From Leishmania donovani (lineage: Eukaryota > Euglenozoa > Kinetoplastea > Trypanosomatida > Trypanosomatidae): a stretch of DNA of 64,000 nt. The notes under the pieces are model-generated. The model was not told the origin of the DNA. It searched no databases and saw only the letters and a list, made by a program, of their open reading frames with translations. The stretch covers positions 346,903-410,902 of the forward strand of contig NC_018249.1 of the NCBI RefSeq assembly GCF_000227135.1. Direction: 5' to 3'. Made by a program: the position numbers and the translations under genes. Each line of letters opens with the position of its first letter. Positions within the stretch are counted from its first letter, which is position 1. This document shows, piece after piece, positions 9,946-20,000 of this stretch.

Positions 9946-12900
9946 ATGGCTACGGAGTCCTCATCGGTGCTTGTCGCCGTGCGTGTGCGCCCCTTCACGC
10001 CGAAGGAGGACTCTGCTTTCTGTACCATTACCATCCCAGATAGTACCACAATCTCTGTCCTAGACCTTCCGGCGCTCATCCCGAGCTCCACGGCGAGCGG
10101 CCTCGTTGCCGGAGGGGTGTCTAGCAGCGCGAATGGAAGCGACGGCGGTGTGTTGACCGCCTCCATGGCACTCGGGTCGGCAAACAGCAGCGGCGGTGTC
10201 TTGGTCGGGGGAAAAAGTGTTCACTTCAACTCCTCTGGCAGCCTTGAGGCACTGCAGCACTCGTACTCCTTCGACAAGATCTTCTGGAGTGTGTCGCCAG
10301 CGGTGCTGCCCTTCCCTCCGCCGTCTGTGCTCGATGCACTGGCTGGCGATGACGACGCAGTCGGCGGTCCTGGCAGCGGAGGCGGGCGAGGGATCAAAGT
10401 GCCGGGGCTGGCTCACCCCACCAAGGCGCAGCGCAGCCTCCTCACCCAGTGCAGTGCCATCGCCAGGAATCTTCCGTGCTTCGCGCAAGCGCCGACGTAC
10501 GACGATCAGCAGAGTGTGTACGAGTTTATCGGGCCGCGCATGTACGAGGCCGTCATGTCCGGCTTCAACGCCTGCTTGTTCGCGTACGGCCAAACCGGCA
10601 GCGGCAAGAGCTACAGCATGATTGGCCCAACAGATGCGCTCTCTGGCGCCACAGGTGCCAGTGCTTCAAGCAGCGGCAACTCCGGCCACAGCCCCCCACC
10701 AGCGCAGCGCGACATCCTCACGGTGGAGATGCCTGCGGAGCACGGCATCATGCCGCGTCTTTGCTCCGACCTGTTTCGTCTGATGCGCGAGGAGCGCGAA
10801 AAGGACGAGGGTGTCACCTATTCCGTGGAGCTGAGCTTCTTGGAGATTTACTGCGAGAAGGTGCACGACCTCATCGCCGCCGCCTCGTCGCTCACGGCGG
10901 CCAACAGCAACAGCACCTACGTTGGTACATCCGCATCGGCTAGCGCATCGCTGCGCATTCGGCAGCATCCCTCCCGAGGGCCGTACGTAGAGGGACTCTC
11001 CCACGTCAAGGTGCGCGACGCGGGGAGCGTGATCAAGTACCTCCTCAGCGGGCTGCGCGAGCGCGCGACCGCCGAGACGAAGATGAACGAGCACAGCAGC
11101 CGCAGCCACGCCATCTTGCAGCTTCACATTACGAAAGTCCTGGCCGACACCGACGAGAGCACCGGCGGCGTCATCACGCGCACGCGAATGTGCAAGGTAA
11201 ACATGGTCGATCTGGCTGGCAGCGAGCGCGTCTCACAGTCCGGCGTGTCGGGCGACCGCCTAGAAGAAGCCAAGAACATCAACCTTTCCCTCTCCACCCT
11301 CGGCCGCGTTATCCAGCAGCTTTCGGAGAAGCAAGCCGGCAAGAACGTCATCCCTGCCTACCGCGACAGTGTGCTTACTTGGCTGCTCTCCGACAGCCTC
11401 GGTGGCAACAGCAAGACCATCATGCTCGCCACCGTCGCCCCGAGCGCGTATTGCTACCAGCAGACCTTGAACACGCTGCGGTTCGCCGGCGTGGCGAAGA
11501 AAATCGTGAACGTCGCGACGGTGAACGAGGACCGGCACTTCCAGGAGCTGATCTCGGAACTGCGGCGGCAGATTGTGCGGCTGACTTTGCAGCTCGAGAG
11601 CGGCAAGGCCGCGGAGGTGCACTTGGAGAAAATCGATGCTTTGAAGCGAGAGCGCGAAGCGCTGCTGACGGAGAATGACGCGCTGAAGCTGAAGGTGGTC
11701 TCGACCACCGACACGGCGGTGCTGCAGGCGCTGCGGAAGCGTGTCAAGGACCTCGAGGCGGAAAACGCGCAGCTAGGTGAGGAGCTGCAAGGACTGCAGG
11801 AGCGCATGCTGATAAGCACCGGTGCCTTGCGCGACGAGCTGGCGCAGCAGCGCGCAGAGGCCATGCAGCTGTACGAAAAGCTGATGAAGCGGGAGGCGGA
11901 AGTGACGGGCTGGGCAAACCGCTACCGGGCTCTTGTCATATCCACCACAACACCGAGCACGGTAGCGGCGAGCGCCGCGGGTGGCATCGTCGCTGGCGGC
12001 GCCAAGGCAGCCGCGGCCACAGCAGACGCGAAGGAGGCGCTGCGCGCGCAACAGCAGCTGCAGGAGGAGCTCAAGCAGACTAGGGCGCAGCTGCAGAAGG
12101 CAACGCAAGACCTTTCCGCTGCCGAGCGCGCGACGCAGGAGGCGCTTGACGCGACGAGGTTGACGTCGACGCAACTGGATGAGTACCGGGTGCGCTACGA
12201 GGAGAGCAAGCGGCAGCTGGATCTGCTGCACGAGCGCATGCAAAGCACCGTGAGCTTGCTGGAGACTACTCAGTGCGAGCTCAGCGCTGTCAAATCGCAC
12301 AGCATGACCGAGTTCGCCAAGACCCGCCCCGCCGAGGACGCGCTAGAGGTGACCAACACGACCAACGTCACGGCCGCAGCGCAGCTGGAGCAGATGCGAA
12401 ACGGCTACCTAGAGGAGAAGCAACGCAACGTGCAGCTGCTGCTGCGGGTGGCGCAGGTAGAGCAGGAGCGGTCGGCGCTTAAGCGCGCCGTCACCCAGCG
12501 GGCAGCTGAGATGTGCGAGCTGGAGCAACTGTTGCTGGAAGAGACGGAGACTTCGGAGCGCTACTACACGCGCATGCGCTTTCACCGATCCGAACACGAG
12601 CTGCAGCATCAGTGGATGGTGCAGCTGCTGCGCCTGCGCAGCATGGCCGACCGCCGCAGCGCGGACGGGATGCGCTGGTCGGCCGCAGGCGCCATGGGAG
12701 CCTTTCCTAGTCACCACCCTACCTTACGCCCAGGCGAGGGCGAAGGTAGCCGAGGCACACCAGAGGTGCCGTCGCAACGGCTCTACCGTGATCCTAACTC
12801 CGCAAACGCCCCTCCGACGTCGGCCGCGCATGAAGCCGTCACCAGCGAGCAACTGCTGCACATGCAGCTCGCATACGAGTGCCAGTGCGAGGAGCTGCAA

Positions 12901-14307
12901 GCACGCGCCGCGGTGGAGCAGGAATGCGCCGCGGAACTTACCAGCCTTCTCTCACAGAAGGCGCGCCTACGCCAAATCGCTGCAGCTGAACTCTCTGAGA
13001 AGCTAGCCGATGCCGAGGGCTTAAGGAAGACGCTGCGTGAGGAGCTGCACTACTACAAGCAGAAGGTTGAGACGCAGGAGAAGGAGTACGCGGAGGAGGT
13101 GGCGCAGCACCAGAGCGACAGCAACGCGCTGCAGAGCGCGGAGATGGAGCGTATGCGGTTGGAGCGGAAGGTTGGCGCACTCGAAGAGGCGAGCGCCGAG
13201 CTCGAGGCGGGCCGCAACTTGCTCATCGCCAAGGTGGCGCAGTTGCAGGATCAGCAGAGCATGTGGCAAGCGCGGTGCGCCGAGGCGGAGCGCATCTCTG
13301 CGGAGGTGCAAGATCTTCTCTTCCCCGGCTCGTATGGCACCTCCTCGAGCAGTCCGGCGAACAGGACTGGCGAAGGTGACGGCGATAGTGAGGACCAGCT
13401 GCCGAAGCGCCGCAGCTGCTCAGCACTGCAGCTGGAGGCAGCAACGCTGACGAGCAAGGTACGGGACGCTCAGGACGCGATGGAGGCGAAGGCGGCGCTG
13501 GAGCGGCAGTGCGAGGAGTACCGCGGCGAGCTTGGTGCACTGCGTGCGCAAGTGGAGCAAATGAAGTCGCAGACGCAGGCGGCCCAGCAGCAGCGGGCTC
13601 GAAGCGACCGGGCTCATCAGCAGGTCCAGACACGCTTCAGCGAGGCGAATGCGCAGCTGCTGCAAGAGATCAGCACCATCACCCGCGACTACGAATCACG
13701 TATCAAGCAGCAGCAAGAGATGATGAACACGCTGCGGCACGCCTTGGATGAGGAGACGTCTATGGCAGACATGTGCCGGCAGTCGGCGCAGCGCGCGGAG
13801 GCGGCGCGGCAGGCGCAAGAGGAGGAGCTCCTCGCCGCCCGAGAGGCGGCCGAGGAGCTGCGCCGCGAGCGAGAGACCACGACGAAACTGTATCTTGAGG
13901 TGCAGGCAGAGCTGAACGAGCTACGGACGCACTACCACGCTCTTGAGCGACAACTCATGGAGCTGCGCGAACGGGAACCAGAGCTCTACGTGTTGTTGGA
14001 AAAAGGCCTTGACGAAGACACGACAAGCTGGCTGGAGAAGGTACGCGGCGAGAAGCTGCGACTGCAGAACCAGCGGCACGAGGCGCGGCGGCTGAACTCT
14101 GAGCTGCTCGAGCATGTGCAGGATAGCAACACGCGGCTACGCGATGTGCAGAAACGACTCGCTGACGTCTCCATCGGTGGCGATGAGCTGGAGGGGGACA
14201 AAGAAATCCCTGGGAATCAGCAGTGTCCACCACACACGCTCGCCGACGTCGACACGGCGGAGCTCGAGGGCACCCTCTGCGGCGCCACTGACGCCTGCCG
14301 ACGCTGA
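9946..14307 (+). CDS. Kinesin-3-like motor protein with long coiled coil
   Basis: A 1453-residue protein with an N-terminal kinesin motor. The first strand VAVRVRPF is at about residue 10, the P-loop GQTGSGKSYSM starts at 215, switch I NEHSSRSHA at 381 and switch II DLAGSE at 422. The motif RDSVLTWLLSDSLGGNSKT, together with the region before the P-loop (YSFDKIFW, YEFIGPRM), is most like kinesin-3 (KIF1/KIF14-type). The motor carries two unusual low-complexity insertions, at about 45-100 and 115-180, around the YSFDKIFW segment. From about residue 515 the protein is almost all heptad-rich, with Glu/Gln/Leu/Arg-rich segments broken near 680 and 930-970, so dimerisation is likely. I see no FHA, PH or other cargo domain. 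It should be an ATP-driven microtubule motor; direction and cargo cannot be told. The first ATG is used, 160 nt after a strong acceptor. Confidence 0.93.
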   Translation: MATESSSVLVAVRVRPFTPKEDSAFCTITIPDSTTISVLDLPALIPSSTASGLVAGGVSSSANGSDGGVLTASMALGSANSSGGVLVGGKSVHFNSSGSLEALQHSYSFDKIFWSVSPAVLPFPPPSVLDALAGDDDAVGGPGSGGGRGIKVPGLAHPTKAQRSLLTQCSAIARNLPCFAQAPTYDDQQSVYEFIGPRMYEAVMSGFNACLFAYGQTGSGKSYSMIGPTDALSGATGASASSSGNSGHSPPPAQRDILTVEMPAEHGIMPRLCSDLFRLMREEREKDEGVTYSVELSFLEIYCEKVHDLIAAASSLTAANSNSTYVGTSASASASLRIRQHPSRGPYVEGLSHVKVRDAGSVIKYLLSGLRERATAETKMNEHSSRSHAILQLHITKVLADTDESTGGVITRTRMCKVNMVDLAGSERVSQSGVSGDRLEEAKNINLSLSTLGRVIQQLSEKQAGKNVIPAYRDSVLTWLLSDSLGGNSKTIMLATVAPSAYCYQQTLNTLRFAGVAKKIVNVATVNEDRHFQELISELRRQIVRLTLQLESGKAAEVHLEKIDALKREREALLTENDALKLKVVSTTDTAVLQALRKRVKDLEAENAQLGEELQGLQERMLISTGALRDELAQQRAEAMQLYEKLMKREAEVTGWANRYRALVISTTTPSTVAASAAGGIVAGGAKAAAATADAKEALRAQQQLQEELKQTRAQLQKATQDLSAAERATQEALDATRLTSTQLDEYRVRYEESKRQLDLLHERMQSTVSLLETTQCELSAVKSHSMTEFAKTRPAEDALEVTNTTNVTAAAQLEQMRNGYLEEKQRNVQLLLRVAQVEQERSALKRAVTQRAAEMCELEQLLLEETETSERYYTRMRFHRSEHELQHQWMVQLLRLRSMADRRSADGMRWSAAGAMGAFPSHHPTLRPGEGEGSRGTPEVPSQRLYRDPNSANAPPTSAAHEAVTSEQLLHMQLAYECQCEELQARAAVEQECAAELTSLLSQKARLRQIAAAELSEKLADAEGLRKTLREELHYYKQKVETQEKEYAEEVAQHQSDSNALQSAEMERMRLERKVGALEEASAELEAGRNLLIAKVAQLQDQQSMWQARCAEAERISAEVQDLLFPGSYGTSSSSPANRTGEGDGDSEDQLPKRRSCSALQLEAATLTSKVRDAQDAMEAKAALERQCEEYRGELGALRAQVEQMKSQTQAAQQQRARSDRAHQQVQTRFSEANAQLLQEISTITRDYESRIKQQQEMMNTLRHALDEETSMADMCRQSAQRAEAARQAQEEELLAAREAAEELRRERETTTKLYLEVQAELNELRTHYHALERQLMELREREPELYVLLEKGLDEDTTSWLEKVRGEKLRLQNQRHEARRLNSELLEHVQDSNTRLRDVQKRLADVSIGGDELEGDKEIPGNQQCPPHTLADVDTAELEGTLCGATDACRR

Positions 14308-17011
14308 GAGGACGAGAAGAAAGAGCACGAGCAACAGGAGTCCTTGCCTATCTCTCCCCGACCCCTCGCCCTTACTGTGTGCATGTCACCGTGGATTTGC
14401 CCGGTCGCCTGACTTCTGCCCAGACCGATGGCCCTCGCATTGCCGATGAAGAGCAGCCGTTGCGGGAAGAATCAGTCGAACACGTTTGGCATACATGCCC
14501 ATGCACACTTGCTCGCCTGCTTGGCTTGCCTGTGGTCGGGGTCTTGTGCCCTCGCTACCCTCGTCCTCCCCGTCGCCCAAACCTCCCTGCGTCTGCGGCG
14601 GCTTTTTGGCCACTTGCATGTTTTTTTTTTTTTTCGGTAGAGGGGGTGTGAGCGCCGGAACGCTAAGGCAGCACCACCATCATTCCTCTACCCCCGCTTC
14701 CTCATTGTGTGCGCCTGTGTGTGTATGTCTCTCCCAGCCCGGCCGTGGCCGCGCCTATTCGTACGTGGTAACATGGTTGGTGCTGCGCGTGAGACGTAAC
14801 AGGCTTAACTGTGTTTAGTTGTATATCTTGCATCCCGCCGCTGCTGATCTTTTCGCCTGTATCCGGGTGTGACGCGCGTCTGTGCGGTTCGCATCTCTTT
14901 GTCGCTGGTATCAACGTGGGGCGCATGCACCGCCGCTGCCTTGAACTCCACTGCCTCTGCTGCTGCGTGTGCGCGTGCCGTCCGTCTTTTCATCTCCCTC
15001 CACTCCTCTTCTTCGCTTTGGTTCCATTGGCGTGTGCGCTTTACGTACGTTCCCCCCTCCCCCACCCTTCTTTTTGTTTCTCTGTGTGCTTACACGCACC
15101 GACACAGTTCTACATTCCTAGTGCGGTGCTTCCTCAGCGATGGTATTGCGCGCGCGTGTGTGTGTGGGTGTGTGGGTGTCCCTCACGGACTGAAAGGTCC
15201 GCAACTCTCTCGCTTTGCTGCCCTCCCCCTCCCCCCCCTTCTCCCTCTCTTCCTCTCTCTCGCCCACCGCCATCACAACAAGCGACATCCTCCCCCTCCC
15301 CCCCCCCCCCCCACACACACACACACCTCCAACTCCATTCTTCGATTTCAGCACATCAGTACACTCACGATGTAGCCTAGGAACCATACCTGCACGCGCC
15401 ATCACGCACACCTTCACCACTGTTGCCTGCTTTCTTTCTCGCTCCTTATGTGCCTTTTCTTGGCTTGCACCTCTCGATCTGCGCCTTGGGCACTTCGCCC
15501 CGTATGCGCCGCCGATCCTCCTCCCCTCCCCTCAGAGCCCACCCTGGTGACGATGATGCCGGCCACCTTTGCACATGGTATCCTCAGGGTCTCGTGTATC
15601 CCTCCCTATCCCTTCCAAAACGCCGAGCCCACTTCTGGTGGTCACAGGTTCAGGCACTCACGACGTAGGGGCGATCAGAGCGATGTATCACAACTGATGT
15701 CGGCGGTCGTGTCCTGGATTGGCGCTGCGGTGGAGCGGCCCGAAACAGTGCACACGTCTGTGCCATCCGTGTGATGGGCAGAGTGCCAGCGTGACTGGAA
15801 CGCGCATCTCACTGCCGGCCCTCGCACTGCCTAACGGTGTGGAGAGGCTGAGCCACCCCGAATGATGTGCACCAGGGGTGCCGACCGGCATGATTGTAGG
15901 AGCGGCTGTGAGGCCGCCCTGCGGGGAGAGGTGGTAGGGAGGCAAAGATAGAAACACACTACGGCTCTTCTCTTCACCCTCCCCCACGACCGGGGGGGAT
16001 TTCTGTGCAGGAAGGCGGGCAGCGCTCGTAAATGCTGGGCCCTTTCTCGCCTTGCCTTTGAGCTGCATGGCTTCCATAGCGCATTGTTTTTATCGGGCCA
16101 GTGCATCTCTGCTCGCGCGTCTCCGCTCTCTCTTCCGCCTCACGCGCACGCGCATCTACGCGCGCTTCCGTGACCGCACCCGCCGCTCGGTAAACGGTGT
16201 CTCTGAATCCTCCTTCCCTCCCTCCCCCTCTCTATCCATCTGTGTTCGCTCTACATCAATCGCATGCGAGCGACTGAGTGGCAGCACGAACTCGGCTCAC
16301 CTGCGTGATATCGGCACAGCCATTTGCGCGTACACCCATACAGGTACATACAACCGTAACAACGGAAAGCAAGCGCAAGGCACCTGTGGGCAGCTGGTCG
16401 CTCGTGTGTGTGTGCGACTCTGTCAGTCTACCTGGCATGCGCGCATGCTTCTCTCTGATTACCTCGTTACGAGCCGCCGCGCCACCCCCACCCCAACTCC
16501 TCCTCCTGTCTCTGCCTCGGTGTGGCCCAGTTTTGCGTTGCTGTTCGTATCGCTTAGCGGCTCGCAAAGCGGGAGCTCTTTTCCTTATCAGCGCCATCAT
16601 TAGTTTCCGCGGCACATCCGCTGCACAACCCTGCAGTGCCTTCACCTCCTCTCCTGGTCCACTCTGTGTATGCGTGTGTGGTGTGTGTCTGCTCTGCAGA
16701 AAAAGAAGGAGGCGCTTCTCGGTGTACCTGGGCATGTGAACTACACGGCGGACGCTGTCAGGCGGCTTCCACCAAAAGAAAGGTCACGATCACTGCCTTA
16801 ATCTTCTTCCATCCTCCGCCACCAGCTCAGTAGCACCGGATTATGTGTGCGTGTGCGCGCGTTGCCCCTGTCCCTTCCCACACGCGCACGCACATACGCA
16901 CACCGTTCTTCTTTTCTTCTCTTGCTGGCCCGTTTTTTTTGGGGGGGAGGGCATCGAGCCCCGCCCCTAGCAAAGACGAGCAGACACACATACCTACGCC
17001 AGTGAAGGAAA
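14308..17011. other. Intergenic region between kinesin and NPRL2-like genes
   Basis: No supported gene. It includes a T run near 14623, a C run followed by (CA)n at about 15290-15327, and many pyrimidine tracts. A GC-richer, non-repetitive block at about 15680-15960 is listed separately. A pyrimidine tract at about 16909-16940 and an AG at 16969-16970 could serve the next gene. Confidence 0.6.
15680..15960 (+). mobile_element. Possible SIDER2-like retroposon remnant
   Basis: About 280 bp of GC-rich, mixed sequence with no microsatellite and no long clean frame sits inside an intergenic region, after a kinesin gene. Its composition, size and UTR position recall Leishmania SIDER2 elements. I have no alignment, so the call rests on general resemblance only. 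Confidence 0.27.
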
Positions 17012-20000
17012 ATGCAGCAAAGCCACGCCAATAATATGGTTCGCAACACCGCCGCCGCCACCTCCACGGCGCCGTCCGCCAACTGCGCTAGCAGCGACAC
17101 GCTTTTCCGACTGGAGTGCGTGCTGCTCTTCGCGTTGGATGTGGTGAGGGGTCCGTACATCCACAGTTGTGCACCGGCTCACCCGCCAGAGGCGATTCGG
17201 TCTTTCTTGGAATCCCAGGCGGCGCCTGCCTCGCCTTCTTCCGCGGCTGCTCCCTACTCTGCAGCGGCGGCGGCGGCGAGCCCGGCAGTCGGAGCCGAGC
17301 CAGCGCGGCGTGGCTCACTACCACTACCGCCGCCGCCATCCCCGGACCTGAAAAAGGTCTCCGCGGAGATGATAGGCGACGATACCACAAGGATGTCCCC
17401 AGCTGGATCCAACTGCGACGTGGCGACGGCGGTGCCGTACACGAAGATGGCGAATGCCGCCATGCACCCATCACCCTCGTTCGGGGCGTGTAGCATTGGT
17501 GGGGGCGATGGTGGGCTGGTCGATGCCTCACCAGCCTTGGAGCTGGGGTCGCTGCAGCACAGCGCTCGCACGCCGCTGCTCAAGGAGCAGCGGCTGTCCC
17601 CCTTGTCTCTCGCCAACCGCGCTGGTGCGGCTGCTGGCCTGTCGGCATCAATGCTGGGTAACATAACCGGCGGCGACGTGCGCAGCGTGTCCTTCTCGCC
17701 GGTAGCACAGAGTCACCTCGTCGGGCTGCGCGACACTACAGGACAAACCGAGACGCGCGCCCTCGCGGTGGACACCAGCGGTACCAACCACGCCGCCTCC
17801 GAGGACAGCGCGGCCTTCTCGTTATCCCCACAGACGTGTACGAATGAGTCGCAGCTGACGCCGCCAAGACCGTCGCCGAAGGTGGGCTCGTCTGCGTTGG
17901 CAGCATCTCCGTCGATCGGTGGTGGGGATGCGCCAACCGCGGGCATAAGCCCGGGCGAATACAGCGGTGAGCCGGCACACACCAATGCTGGACACTACCG
18001 TGACGCCCGCAGCGAAGTAGCACATGCGTTGGAGCGGAGGACCAACGTGGACAGCGGCAATACCCCAACGCGCAGACTACCTGAGGCACCCGCGGTCACC
18101 ACGACAACCGACGCGCACTGCTCCAACACATCCTCGCCGAACGCCACTCCTGTAAGCACGCCGCCCATGACCACCGCTCCCCCAAGTGCCAGTATCAACA
18201 GAGGCGTAGCCGTCCCAGGAGCGGCCACCGAGAGATGTGCGGTGACGGAAGGCCAGCAGCAGCTCCCGCACCATCGCCACCCTCAACACTTGCTGCCTTC
18301 CTCTCCCCAGGTGTGGCCATCACTCCATCTCACAACCACAGCCGCGACACGTGGCACTCCGTTGCCTCCGACGAGCACCACTGCGGCAACAACCGCAGCG
18401 GACAACGGCAGGATGAGCGGCTACAACGACGTCTTTGTCCCGCGCTCTGAGTTCTGTCGCCGTGTGCTGTGGTTATACCCCGCTGAATCGGGGCTGCTCT
18501 TCCTCTACTACCCAGAAGACATTCCCGGTGAGCATTACCAGCGCAAGACGCTGCGCTACTCCCTGTGTCTTGTCTTCCGCGTCGATCACAAGCAGATGAC
18601 AATTGGAGATGGCCTGCTGCATCAGCTGGTGCACCCATACAGCGTGGTGCTCACCAATATCGCCGAAGAGCTGCGCGAGGCGGAGCTGAAGTATGCGTAC
18701 ATGATTCGCGGGCTGCGCTCCTTCGATTCAGCGTCGTGGCAGATGTCGAGACTCGCGCTGAAATCGCCCATACCCTCCCTCCCTACTACTGCAACGACCG
18801 CATTTAACGTGGCAGCGCAATCACCGGTAGCGTCTTTCATGGCCGGTGCTCACGTCGCAGAGGTTGCCGAGGACGCCGACGAAGGCGTGGGCCAGGCACA
18901 TCTGGCAACGCCGCCAGAGCTCCCCTCCAGCGCCATCCAGAAGCCATGCACAATCCTCGGCGGTCGTGTTACTGGGCAGGCCGACACAACGGCACCGTCG
19001 ACGACGACAACGACGGCAGTCGCCATGACGGCCGGTGCCATCTTCAATGCCCCTTCCAGCACATCAGCGAGCCCTAACTCGTACCATCCGCCCTTTCTGG
19101 AGCACAGCGGCGCAGTGCCGGCTGCGGTATCGGTAGCAGTAGCAGCGGGCGGGACTAACAGGCTGCACCCCCCGTCGAAGATGGCGGACCGCACGTCGTC
19201 GTCCCTTATGTCCCCACAGCAACCAGCTGCGCCACCGCTTGGCGACGAGGGGACTGAAGCTCACGGAAGCGCTGAAGCCGCCACGGCTACCATTTCCGGC
19301 GGCTGCAGCTCGCAGCAGTGCGAAGATAGCGCACGTGTCGCTAAGAGCCGTCGTGATGGGGACGGTGGGTCGCTGGCATCGGGCGTACATGGGTGCGGTG
19401 ACTCCTCACCGAACGCCATCACAGCCGCCGCGGCGAGCCACACGGCGCATGCGTCATCGTCGCACTGCAGCATTTCCTTCTCCCCGCCTACCGGAGCCCA
19501 CATTGGCTCAAGCGGTGGTTCAACAGCGGCCACCGCCGGTGACAGCGGCATCCGCTCCTCTTCATCGTACCTCACCAACATGGAATCGTTAGAAATAGCC
19601 ATCACCCCGCCCTCCTCCTCCTCCCTGCCGGTGCGCAGTCGCACTATAAGTGAGACTGCCGCCACCTTTCATTTCCCGTTGGCGCAGCCGCGAGCACTAG
19701 AGGAGTCGGCGAGCATGGCAGCCAGCGGCAGCGCCGCCTGCTCGTCGTTCAGCCTCACGGCGGCACCTGCCTCCGTCCCTTATGTCGCTCTCGGCGGCGC
19801 CGTCAAAGCGCACTGCGGCGGAGGCCGTCAGCAGCAGCACTCCATGGCAGGTGCCAGTGCCGCCACCCCACCGCGTGTTCCCTCTCCCTTCCAGGGCCCG
19901 GCTCCCACAACAGCTGTGGCGAGCATGCACATCTTGAACGCCTTCATCACCCCACCCACGGAGCCGAAGTGGACGCCGCTGAGCGAGTTGGTGGACGAGC

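Noticed and set aside
10060..13880. Long antisense and alternative-frame ORFs inside the kinesin gene
   Set aside because: They are shadows produced by high GC at third codon positions; the kinesin frame carries all the motifs.
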